The notes under the pieces were generated by a model, which searched no databases, had not been told where the DNA came from, and saw nothing but the letters and a program-made list of their open reading frames with translations. Of a DNA stretch of 64,000 nucleotides, positions 56,762 to 64,000 are shown in pieces. Within the stretch, counting starts at the first letter, position 1. Each line of letters opens with the position of its first letter. The stretch is from Xanthomarina gelatinilytica. GTDB taxonomy: Bacteria > Bacteroidota > Bacteroidia > Flavobacteriales > Flavobacteriaceae. The DNA lies in assembly GCF_000348685.1 (NCBI RefSeq), contig NZ_ANLA01000016.1, positions 1 through 64,000 of the forward strand. Direction: 5' to 3'. A program made the position numbers and the translations under genes.

Positions 56762-57451
56762 TTATAAAAATAATTTTAATTCCTCTAATTTATTTATCTG
56801 TTTGATGTGGCTTTGGGCAGCAGTTTTTAAATAGTTGAAATATATGGCTTCCATACCAAAATTCAGTGCGCCCAAAACATCTGCTTCCATATTGTCACCA
56901 ATCATGATACTGGATTCAGGATTGGCTTTGACCTTCTGTAACGCATGGTTGAAAATAATGGGATTTGGTTTTTTTACACCAACCTGCTCCGAATCCGTAA
57001 CCGATTTAAAAAAGTGATAAATGTTTGAGTTCTTAAGTTTACTTTCTTGCACTTCCTGAAACCCATTGGTTATTATATGTAAGCGATATTTAGGTTTTAA
57101 ATAGTTTAAAGTGCCCAAGGTGTCTTGAAACAAATGGTTGAAAGACGTTAAGTAAGCAATATAATCTGTAGACAATTTATGGATTAAGGTGCTGTCTGCT
57201 TGAAAAGAAATTCTATTGAAAGTATCATTCAACCGGTTATAGCGCAAAGAGGCTTTGTCTATTTTATCTTCTCTGTAAAGTTTCCAATACTCTAGGTTTA
57301 TAGGCTCGTAATGACTTAAAAATTCATCTATATCCACTGTCACGTTGTGCATTTTAAATATTTTATGGAATGTTAGTGCCGAATTTTTATCAAAATCCCA
57401 AAGCGTATGGTCCAAATCGAAAAAAACGTCTTTTATGCCTTTAATTTTCAT
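56762..57451 (-). CDS. HAD-family YjjG-type nucleotidase/phosphatase
   Basis: 229 residues. HAD motif I FFDLDHTLWDFD gives nucleophile Asp12 and Asp14. Motif II is ITNG in LHIITNGFQEVQ, the Lys of motif III is in VGVKKPNPIIF, and motif IV is MIGDNMEADVLGALNFGM. It is closest in pattern to the YjjG noncanonical pyrimidine nucleotidases, which dephosphorylate damaged nucleotides; substrate is by family inference. Its start overlaps the deacetylase-like gene by 11 bases, so the two are coupled. Confidence 0.9.
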   Translation of the reverse strand: MKIKGIKDVFFDLDHTLWDFDKNSALTFHKIFKMHNVTVDIDEFLSHYEPINLEYWKLYREDKIDKASLRYNRLNDTFNRISFQADSTLIHKLSTDYIAYLTSFNHLFQDTLGTLNYLKPKYRLHIITNGFQEVQESKLKNSNIYHFFKSVTDSEQVGVKKPNPIIFNHALQKVKANPESSIMIGDNMEADVLGALNFGMEAIYFNYLKTAAQSHIKQINKLEELKLFL

Positions 57452-58742
57452 GAGCTGATTCTAAAATAATATTAAACAAGTCTTTATAGCCTTTCCATCT
57501 ATCCACCTCACTAAAAGTATAATTATGGAACACTGGCACAAACTCTCCATGAACTTTTTTAACCTGATATATAATTTCGTTCAAGGCCTTTTTCTTATCC
57601 AACAATGACTGGAACTTCAATAGCGAATAATCCAGCAAGTGATAAGAACATATTTTTAAAGGGGTCTGTATTTCGTAATCCAGATCATAAAAGAAAAAAG
57701 GCGTGCAGGTTCCAGCCCTAAAGCCAGGATGGTTGACATAACCCATGGTATAATCTTCCAAAATTTCCAATTCTACCAAATTTCTGTAGGATTCCGGTAA
57801 GTTCAGTTTTGAAAAAGAGTGTCTGGAGGCCGATAGTGAGGTATTTAAAATGGCTTCCATACGTCCTTTTTCTTTTTTTAAAATGCTAATGTCCTCCAAA
57901 GCAAAATATGAAGCTTTTAGGCCAACTTGGCAATAATCTGCCACTTGCTTGATAAGTGTGATAAACTTCTTCTTTTGGGCATCAATGCCTTTGTCATAGG
58001 TAGAGTAATCGCCTATTAAAAAGAAAAAAAGGAATTTGAACTGGCTGTGTTTTTGTTTGTTTATAATGTATTTAAAGGTATCATAAGTATCCCTTTTCAG
58101 ACCAAAAAGCACCATATACCTGTAATATAGTTTTTTAAAATTAAAACTGAACAAGTCTTTAACCGTACCACCAAAGGTTCTCATTATGCCCTTAAGCTTA
58201 AAATTATAAGCTGAAGGCACATCTATAATAGGTTTAATGGTATATTGCCTTTCGGGAAACTGAAAATCCGGATAGTTTTCCTGAAAGACTTTTTTAAATT
58301 TATAAGCCCAAATATCCACAACAGGTTGATGCAAAAAATCATGTTTATAAGCCAAACTTTCTTGAGCTGTAAACCTGCCATATTGGTCTTTAACGTGTGG
58401 CAAATATTCTTCATACCGACTGAGCAGGTAGAAGGAAGCCGAAAAAATATCAAATGGGATGGCACTTTTATCGCCATTAAAAAAGAAGCATTTGGTTTCT
58501 TCCCAGTCCTGGACACTTATTTCAACATCGGAAAGCCCCTGTTCGTATAGGATATCATGACTTCTAACAAATATCTCGTTGCTGAGAGGTTGTCTAGTAT
58601 AAGACATTTTTAAGCTATCGTGTGCAATAAAAGATTCAATGGTCGTTGTAAAATCCACAGGAATGCCTATAATCCTGGTAAAAACCTGTTTGAAGGCATA
58701 TTTTAAACGAGGTGTTATTTTGTGGGTATATACTAGTAACAT
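57441..58742 (-). CDS. Polysaccharide deacetylase-like protein
   Basis: 433 residues, no signal peptide. An N-terminal alpha/beta domain (about 1-155; PFDIFSASFYLLSRYEEYLP) precedes a NodB-like barrel (about 175-430; IKPIIDVPSAYNFKLKG, AIHFHNYTFSE-like VFHNYTFSEVDRWKG). The usual metal-binding Asp-Asp / His-x3-His pattern is not obvious, so it may be inactive or use another arrangement. Related genes are common in Flavobacteriaceae. It overlaps the phosphatase gene and lies 120 bases after radC on the same strand. Confidence 0.75.
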   Translation of the reverse strand: MLLVYTHKITPRLKYAFKQVFTRIIGIPVDFTTTIESFIAHDSLKMSYTRQPLSNEIFVRSHDILYEQGLSDVEISVQDWEETKCFFFNGDKSAIPFDIFSASFYLLSRYEEYLPHVKDQYGRFTAQESLAYKHDFLHQPVVDIWAYKFKKVFQENYPDFQFPERQYTIKPIIDVPSAYNFKLKGIMRTFGGTVKDLFSFNFKKLYYRYMVLFGLKRDTYDTFKYIINKQKHSQFKFLFFFLIGDYSTYDKGIDAQKKKFITLIKQVADYCQVGLKASYFALEDISILKKEKGRMEAILNTSLSASRHSFSKLNLPESYRNLVELEILEDYTMGYVNHPGFRAGTCTPFFFYDLDYEIQTPLKICSYHLLDYSLLKFQSLLDKKKALNEIIYQVKKVHGEFVPVFHNYTFSEVDRWKGYKDLFNIILESAHEN

Positions 58743-58862
58743 GTATGATTTTAAATTGAAAATTCAAGGCTCCAATTCCGAAACCCTAAAAGTAACCAAT
58801 TCCCTTTGCAAAAACTGTTTATTGGCTTTGGAATTTGGAATTTGCTTTTTTTTTTGAAATGT
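58743..58862. other. Repeat-rich spacer between the deacetylase-like gene and radC
   Basis: The right part holds overlapping words of the type TTGGAATTTGGAATTTGC followed by a ten-base T run. The left part has AATTCAAGGCTCCAATTCC. Similar AATTTGG/CCAAATT words occur near 63400. I see no gene. The T-run reads on the plus strand and does not follow a plus-strand gene. Confidence 0.4.
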
Positions 58863-59561
58863 CTATAATATGGCTTCATCAGCAAAGCTAAAATAGGCTT
58901 TTTCCGTTATGATAACATGGTCCAAAACTTTTATGTCCAAACTTTCGCCTGCCAGTTTCAGTTTTCGTGTTAGTTGTTTATCGGCTTCACTGGGTTTTAA
59001 AGTTCCAGATGGATGGTTATGAACCAAAATAAGACCTGTAGCCCCTACTTCAAGGGCATTTTTAAGCACCAAGCGTACATCTACCAAGGTGCCTGTAATA
59101 CCTCCTTTGCTCAATTGATTTTTTTGAATGATTTTATTGGAATTGTTCAAGTAAATAATCCAGAATTCTTCATGAGGTAACTCTCCTAACAAAGGCTGCA
59201 TAATGTGAAACACAGACTGGCTAGAGGTTATTTTCTGTTTCTGCACAAGAGCCTCTCCTCCTCTCCTACGACCTAATTCCAGGGCAGCAGCAATACTTAT
59301 GGCTTTGGCTTCGCCTATACCTTTAAAGTCCATTAACTGTTTTAATGACAATTTTCCCAAAGCATTTAAATTGTTGTCTACACTGGCAAGGATACGTTTG
59401 CTTAAGTCTACAGCACTTTCGTTTTTGCTACCAGAGCCAATAAGTATAGCCACCAGTTCGGCATCGCTTAGACTGGCTTTGCCTTTATCGCGAAGTTTTT
59501 CTCTAGGCTGGTCTGTATGGTTCCAGTTTTTAATAGAAAATGATGGCTCTTTTTCCTGCAT
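58863..59561 (-). CDS. radC: RadC/JAB-domain protein
   Basis: 232 residues. The N-terminal helix-hairpin-helix region (about 65-100) has LKQLMDFKGIGEAKAISIAA. The C-terminal JAMM/MPN metalloprotease-like domain has His181 and His183 (HNHPSG), Ser185 and Asp194 (SEADKQLT). Despite the name, a direct repair function of RadC is doubtful and its substrate is unknown. It diverges from paiB and is the first gene of a minus-strand group. Confidence 0.93.
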   Translation of the reverse strand: MQEKEPSFSIKNWNHTDQPREKLRDKGKASLSDAELVAILIGSGSKNESAVDLSKRILASVDNNLNALGKLSLKQLMDFKGIGEAKAISIAAALELGRRRGGEALVQKQKITSSQSVFHIMQPLLGELPHEEFWIIYLNNSNKIIQKNQLSKGGITGTLVDVRLVLKNALEVGATGLILVHNHPSGTLKPSEADKQLTRKLKLAGESLDIKVLDHVIITEKAYFSFADEAIL

Positions 59562-59632
59562 CCAATAAAGATAAATATTGTAATTTTATAAATCAAAAAA
59601 AAAATCATTTATATAAAACCCTTCAATTTCTT

Positions 59633-60223
59633 TTGAGCTATCCACCTAAACATCACCAAAATCACAACAGGCAACAGTTAATAGACGTCATGAAAAGCTA
59701 TCCGTTGGCAACTGTTATTTCGATTAACAACCATGAGCCTGTGATTACACATTTACCTCTTATTTACGAGGCAGGAAAACTTATTGGACATTTGGACAAA
59801 AACAATCCTCATGCCAATTTACTTAAAAACGATTTACCTGTAACCCTAATTTTTTCTGGTCCACAATGCTATATTTCGCCAAGTATTTACACCACAACGC
59901 AATTGCCCACTTGGAACTATATTAAGGTACAAATAACTGGACGTGCCAAAGAAATCACCAACCCGGAAACCATTAAACAATCCATGGTTGCCATGACCGA
60001 ATTCTTGGAAGCACCTATGCACAAATATGTTTTGGATATGAATAATGATAAAATGGAACAGTTTATACCTTATGTGGTAGGTTTTGAGATAGAGATATTG
60101 TCCTGGGAAGGGAAATTTAAACTCTCTCAAGACAAAAAGCCACAAGATATAGAGAATGCCAAAGCTGAACTGATTCGGGCCAACCAAGAAAACATTAAGG
60201 CCTTTTTGGATAGAATCGTTTAA
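59633..60223 (+). CDS. PaiB-like FMN-binding protein
   Basis: 196 residues from a TTG codon at 59633, giving the family-like start MSYPPKHHQNHNRQQLIDVM. An ATG at 59540 would add 31 atypical residues and lie inside radC. The split-barrel flavin-binding fold is suggested by YPLATVISINNHEPVITHLP, PHANLLKNDLPVTLIFSGPQ and LPTWNYIKVQITGRAKEI. PaiB in Bacillus is a negative regulator; here enzymatic or regulatory role is open. A -7-like TAATTTTA lies at about 59581-59588. Confidence 0.85.
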   Translation: MSYPPKHHQNHNRQQLIDVMKSYPLATVISINNHEPVITHLPLIYEAGKLIGHLDKNNPHANLLKNDLPVTLIFSGPQCYISPSIYTTTQLPTWNYIKVQITGRAKEITNPETIKQSMVAMTEFLEAPMHKYVLDMNNDKMEQFIPYVVGFEIEILSWEGKFKLSQDKKPQDIENAKAELIRANQENIKAFLDRIV

Positions 60224-60308
60224 TCTTGGCGTTTTTTACCGTAAAGCCTTTGTAGGCTATTAAAAGAAAAATTAACAACAACCTATAACAACATACTTAA
60301 AACAAGAA

Positions 60309-60776
60309 ATGACTCAATCTGAACTTATAATTTTAAACTTTAATGAAATTAGAAGAAGAAGCATCAAACTCTGGAACGGACTCCCTAAAAGTTATTACAA
60401 TTGGAAGCCTGACGAAAAAGCAATGACTGCTATAGAAATGATAAGACATGTTTTAGAAGCCGATTATGGATGGAATATTATAATTAACAATGGGAACATG
60501 ACAGATTATAAAACACCTTGGAAAAACCGACCATTTACTAGTATTGCTGACGAACTTGAATTTGCCGAACCCTATAGGAATATATTTTTAGAACGTGTTA
60601 GACAATTTTCGGATATAGAATTAAACGAAACTGAGATTATTCATCCCGGAAATGGACAAAAGAAACTTCTTGGAAACTATTTATTGCGAATTGGATATCA
60701 CGAATCTGTGCACGCAGGACAATTCCTTTCCTATTTAAGAGCAATGAAAATCAATCGTCCTGAGATATGGGATTAA
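60309..60776 (+). CDS. DinB-family metal-binding protein
   Basis: 155 residues, a four-helix bundle of the DinB/YfiT type. The metal-binding His triad is visible: His47 (MIRHVLEADYGWN), His131 and His135 (GYHESVHAGQF). Members include thiol-dependent transferases and stress-induced proteins; the specific reaction is unknown. It follows paiB on the same strand by 85 bases. Confidence 0.88.
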   Translation: MTQSELIILNFNEIRRRSIKLWNGLPKSYYNWKPDEKAMTAIEMIRHVLEADYGWNIIINNGNMTDYKTPWKNRPFTSIADELEFAEPYRNIFLERVRQFSDIELNETEIIHPGNGQKKLLGNYLLRIGYHESVHAGQFLSYLRAMKINRPEIWD

Positions 60777-61120
60777 AAACACTAAAGCCATCATATTGAC
60801 ATTAATATTTACTAAGCTGTGAACTGTTTTTAAGCCAAGTTTAAAAAATTGAAATTCAATATAATGGCTCCTGGTTGGTCGAGTGTAAAAACATAAACTC
60901 AAAAATCAAAATTTCAATACCAATAATAAAATAGATCACCCATTATTAAACTTTAATCACACAGCAAAATGTTAATTTGGGTGTTCCATGTGACCATTAT
61001 AAAACAATAAATATCAATACATGAAACAACAATATAAGTGCTTATTGAAAGCGTTATGTATGCAAATAAATATTATTTTTGGCTAATTTAAAAAAACACC
61101 TCATTTAAAAATTCATTGAT
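60777..61120 (+). other. Intergenic region upstream of the DUF4476 gene
   Basis: 344 bases, AT-rich. The right end holds a probable promoter (61045-61081). A 21-codon open frame at 61021-61086 has no support and overlaps that promoter. No RNA gene, hairpin terminator or repeat stands out in the rest. Confidence 0.6.
61045..61081 (+). promoter_or_regulatory. Probable promoter of the DUF4476 gene
   Basis: -7 box TATTTTTG at 61074-61081 matches the consensus. TTG at 61045-61047 is 26 bases upstream, longer than the usual 17-23, so the -33 assignment is weak. The predicted leader is about 33 bases. Confidence 0.5.
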
Positions 61121-62017
61121 ATGAAACACCTATACTTAATGCTCCTATTTGTGTCCACACTTTCTGTTTCTCAAGAATCCAGGTTAACTATTTTCTCAGA
61201 AGATGGTGAAGCATTTTATTTGTTTCTAAATAGCATCAGACAAAATGAAGAACCTGTCGTAAATATTGCTGTGGATTATTTAACAAACGACTATTATGAT
61301 GCCAAAATTGTATTTGCCAACGAATCTATTAATCAAATAGAAAAAAAATATCTTATGGCTGTGGATGCAGATGGAAACCGTGGCGAATTTGTATATAAAA
61401 TTAAAAACAGCAATCGAGGCCGCAAATTAAGGTTTTACTCATTCACACCATTTCAGTCCTTGATGCCTCCACCAGAGCATGTTCCTTTGATACATTATAA
61501 TGCTGTGCCTCTTCCTCCCATTCAAACAATAACACAAACCACAACCACTACCACCACTGCAAATGGAGATCAAATTAATATAGGTGTAGGTGTAAATACA
61601 AATGACACAAATGTTGGTGTTGGTATTCATGTAAATTCTGGAATCACAACTACCACAACCCAAACCACAACTACAACTATAGGTAACTCTACAGATGTTG
61701 TTATTGTTGAGGAAACAGATTGTTATGCCATGTCTCCAAGTGATTTTAATCAGGCCTTGGCTTCCATTAAAAGCAAATCGTTTTCAGATTCTAAATTAAC
61801 ATTGGCAAAACAAGTAACTAAAGGGAATTGTTTAACCTCAGCCCAAATTGCACAAATTACAAGTTTATTCGATTTTGAAGATACTAAATTGGAGTATGCC
61901 AAGTTTGCCTATTCCTTTTGTTATAACCCAGAAAATTATTGGAAGGTAAATAATGCTTTTGAATTTGAATCCACCATTGAAGAACTACATGCATATATTG
62001 AGTCCCTTGGGTTTTAG
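61121..62017 (+). CDS. Secreted DUF4476 protein
   Basis: 298 residues. Signal peptide 1-18 (ends LSVSQ). An N-terminal beta domain is about 20-110. A low-complexity middle (about 130-195) has two Thr-rich runs flanking a Gly/Asn/Val repeat (NIGVGVNTNDTNVGVG). The C-terminal DUF4476 domain (about 200-298) has CYAMSPSDFNQALASIKSKS and LEYAKFAYSFCYNPENYW. The function of the domain is unknown. It converges on mpl with a gap of 8 bases. Confidence 0.88.
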   Translation: MKHLYLMLLFVSTLSVSQESRLTIFSEDGEAFYLFLNSIRQNEEPVVNIAVDYLTNDYYDAKIVFANESINQIEKKYLMAVDADGNRGEFVYKIKNSNRGRKLRFYSFTPFQSLMPPPEHVPLIHYNAVPLPPIQTITQTTTTTTTANGDQINIGVGVNTNDTNVGVGIHVNSGITTTTTQTTTTTIGNSTDVVIVEETDCYAMSPSDFNQALASIKSKSFSDSKLTLAKQVTKGNCLTSAQIAQITSLFDFEDTKLEYAKFAYSFCYNPENYWKVNNAFEFESTIEELHAYIESLGF

Positions 62018-62025
62018 TAATACTA

Positions 62026-63378
62026 TTAAATCAGCTCTTTAACGGCATCAAAATCCAAACCTCCATAATTTCCCGAACTCATTAATAACAGAGCTTTGTT
62101 TTTAAAATCCTGAGAGAAGAGAAAGTTTTTAAAGTCGTCTGGGTTGGTGTAGATTATTAAATCGTCGCGTTCAAACGCATTGGCAATTTGTTCGTGGGTA
62201 ACTTTTTCCAATTTCTTAATTTCCACAGCATGAGGCGAATAGAAAACCACAGCCACATCTGCTGCATCTAAAGCGCCTTTGTATTCTTTTAAAAATTCGG
62301 CATTTAAACTACTATAAGTATGCAATTCCAAACAGGCCACCAAGGTTCTGTTCTGGTATTGTTCTTTTACTGCTTTAGTAGTAGCCTCCACTTTAGAAGG
62401 CGAATGTGCAAAATCTTTATAAGCTACACTGTTTTTGCTTTCGGCTATTTTCTCCAAGCGTTTGCTGGCGCCTTTAAAGGTGGCAATGGCTTCGTAGAAA
62501 TCGTCTTCATCAATTCCCATATGCTGGCAAATCCATTTGGCTCCTGCCAGATTGTTTAGGTTGTGCTTTCCAAAAACTTCAATAGGCAGTGGACCTTCAG
62601 GCGTTTCCAAAAGGGTTTGTCCGTTTTCAACAGCATATTCAGGAGTTCGGTAAGGCAATTTTCTTATGGTATTTTCGCTGGATTCCACAACTCTGGTAAC
62701 TTCTAGATCTTCTTCGTTATAAGTAATGCTACCTCCTCTTACAATGCTATCTACAAAAATACGGAACTGCTCTACATAACCTTCATAAGTTGGAAACACA
62801 TTGATGTGATCCCAAGCAATGCCACTTAATAAAGCGATGTTTGGTTTGTAAAGATGAAATTTTGGTCGTCTATCTATAGGTGAACTTAAATACTCGTCGC
62901 CTTCCAACACAATAAAATCGTTCTCTTCGGTTAGTTTCACCATAACATCAAAACCTTCCAGTTGTGCACCAACCATATAGTCAACTTCCCGATTGTGGTA
63001 ATGCATCACATGGAGTATCATGGATGTGATGGTTGTTTTACCATGACTTCCTCCAATAACCACACGGGTTTTGTTTTTGGATTGTTCGTACAGAAATTCA
63101 GGATAGCTATAAATCTTCATATCCAATTCCTGAGCTTTTAAAAGCTCTGGATTGTCTGCTTTGGCGTGCATGCCCAACACAATGGCATCTATATTTGAAG
63201 TGATTTTTTCTGGAAACCATCCATAAGACTCAGGCAACAACCCTTTAGTTTCCAATCTGGATTTTGAAGGTTCAAAAATGGTGTCGTCGCTACCTGTTAC
63301 CTGATATCCTTTATTGTGTAAAGCCAATGCCAGATTATGCATGGCAGAGCCTCCTATAGCTATAAAATGTACGTTCAT
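62026..63378 (-). CDS. mpl: UDP-N-acetylmuramate:tripeptide ligase (murein recycling)
   Basis: 450 residues, Mur ligase fold. It joins recycled L-Ala-gamma-D-Glu-meso-DAP tripeptide to UDP-N-acetylmuramate in the cytoplasm. The N-terminal Rossmann domain starts VHFIAIGGSAMHNLALAL; the ATP-binding loop GGSHGKTT spans 109-116; the central motif is FIVLEGDEYLSSPIDRRPKF; and GIAWDHINVFPTYEGY and the C-terminal YKDFAHSPSKVEATTKAV follow. The SPIDRRPKF segment and GSAM start favour Mpl over MurC. Confidence 0.93.
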   Translation of the reverse strand: MNVHFIAIGGSAMHNLALALHNKGYQVTGSDDTIFEPSKSRLETKGLLPESYGWFPEKITSNIDAIVLGMHAKADNPELLKAQELDMKIYSYPEFLYEQSKNKTRVVIGGSHGKTTITSMILHVMHYHNREVDYMVGAQLEGFDVMVKLTEENDFIVLEGDEYLSSPIDRRPKFHLYKPNIALLSGIAWDHINVFPTYEGYVEQFRIFVDSIVRGGSITYNEEDLEVTRVVESSENTIRKLPYRTPEYAVENGQTLLETPEGPLPIEVFGKHNLNNLAGAKWICQHMGIDEDDFYEAIATFKGASKRLEKIAESKNSVAYKDFAHSPSKVEATTKAVKEQYQNRTLVACLELHTYSSLNAEFLKEYKGALDAADVAVVFYSPHAVEIKKLEKVTHEQIANAFERDDLIIYTNPDDFKNFLFSQDFKNKALLLMSSGNYGGLDFDAVKELI

Positions 63379-63482
63379 AGAGCAAATATCAAATTACAAA
63401 AACCAATTTCCAAATTATTGGTGCTAATTCAATCATGTTTTTAATGTAAGGATCATTCTAATGAAATTGCACGACTAAAAAA

Positions 63483-64000
63483 TCAAAGCTTCAAAATAGT
63501 AAGACGTTCATCTTGAAACACCTTAATCTCTGGAAGCTCCTTTAATGCTAAATCAATATATTTTAATGCCAAACTTTTGTTGTTTTGGTGTTTGTAAATC
63601 TGAGCCAATCTATAATTTGCCCAAGCAATTGGCACACCATCCTCAGGAGAATAATCCTTGATATAAGTTTTTAAACAAGCTTCCCCTTTGGCAAGCTGCA
63701 TATTATATTCTGCAGAGACTTTTCCAAGTTGGTAGTGCAAAGCATTACGTTGTAGCCTTCCCTGTGCTGATTCTATATTTTTAATGGCTTTTTCTGGCTG
63801 GTTTTGTTTTTCATAAAACTCGGTCAATTTATTATAACAGGTTATGGAGCCTCCAATAGTAATGGCTTTTTTATAATAGGTTTCTGCAAGTTCTGGTTCA
63901 TTGTCATATTCGTAAATATAGCCTTTGGCCAAATAACCATCCACTTTGGAAAGTTGTTCCAGTTCATTAGCATATTTTAAAGAAGTGCCTTTACTTCCTC
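63483..64000 (-). CDS. TPR protein, cut by the window end
   Basis: The frame is open from the stop at 63483 to the window end, so the N-terminus lies outside; a GTG at 63944 is not a convincing start because the frame continues upstream (GSKGTSLKYANELEQL). The visible part, about 172 residues, holds four tetratricopeptide repeats (ELAETYYKKAITIGG, CYNKLTEFYEKQNQPEKAIKN, WANYRLAQIYKHQNNKSLALK). No other domain is visible, so function cannot be assigned. Confidence 0.85.
   Translation of the reverse strand, partial: GSKGTSLKYANELEQLSKVDGYLAKGYIYEYDNEPELAETYYKKAITIGGSITCYNKLTEFYEKQNQPEKAIKNIESAQGRLQRNALHYQLGKVSAEYNMQLAKGEACLKTYIKDYSPEDGVPIAWANYRLAQIYKHQNNKSLALKYIDLALKELPEIKVFQDERLTILKL

Noticed and set aside
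58639-58857. 72-codon plus-strand frame
   Set aside because: Mostly antisense to the deacetylase-like gene and ends in a T-run; no start signal or family pattern.
60970-61005. TGTTAATTT with CATTATAAA downstream, before the DUF4476 gene
   Set aside because: Both blocks deviate and the offset is 25, not 23; too weak for the ECF motif.
61021-61086. 21-codon frame before the DUF4476 gene
   Set aside because: Overlaps the likely promoter and has no recognisable feature.

Overview
The window looks like a chromosome segment of a marine-type member of the Flavobacteriaceae (Bacteroidota). The evidence is AT-rich DNA, promoters of the TTTG-N17/20-TAnnTTTG type, an outer-membrane TonB-linked SusC/SusD pair, many lipoproteins, a secreted peptidase with a type IX secretion sorting tail, zinc-free forms of S4, S14 and L36, and no tuf gene between fusA and rpsJ. 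I found no complete rRNA or tRNA gene, CRISPR array, insertion sequence or prophage.

Layout. 1-453: three tandem strong promoters firing leftward out of the window, probably serving an rRNA operon just outside. 454-5681: Porin_10-type porin, rnhB and a large propeller-like lipoprotein. 5825-13653: an accessory block with a lipoprotein, a secreted TPR-CHAT protease-like protein, an ECF sigma factor with a membrane TPR partner (probable anti-sigma), a small beta-barrel, a C13/caspase-like lipoprotein and a collagen-like lipoprotein. 13715-20429: ndpA-like gene, TspO-like gene, lipB, a 52-residue YqaE/Pmp3 gene, lysS, YceI and an M28 peptidase. 20460-27056 (minus strand): an amidinotransferase-fold hydrolase, gltA, eno, carA and two tandem paralogues of unknown function, most separated by their own terminators. 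27125-44378 (minus strand): the complete str-S10-spc-alpha ribosomal region, from rpsL to rplQ. 44722-52987: a TamA/BamA-like protein, then SusC, SusD and two lipoproteins. 52989-64000: rlmB, rhomboid protease, rarA, a coiled-coil protein, a YjjG-like phosphatase, a polysaccharide deacetylase-like protein, radC, paiB, dinB-like, DUF4476 protein, mpl and a TPR gene cut by the window end.

Main discovery. Five sites in the accessory block share a two-part motif, TGTTAACCTTT-N12-YATTAAA, with the same 23-base offset between block starts. They lie upstream of the lipoprotein that precedes the CHAT gene, the sigma factor itself, the beta-barrel, the C13-like lipoprotein and the collagen-like lipoprotein. 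I read this as the recognition sequence of the local ECF sigma factor, making the block one self-contained regulon. It would join an envelope-stress-type switch to two different His/Cys caspase-fold proteases (CHAT and C13-like) and surface proteins. I do not recognise this combination as a described system.

Other structural points: terminators whose T-tract runs straight into the next promoter -7 box or start codon (four places), a pair of 20-base palindromes plus a strong hairpin inside the S10 operon between rpsJ and rplC, and an internal terminator-promoter that makes rpsD-rpoA-rplQ a separate transcription unit.
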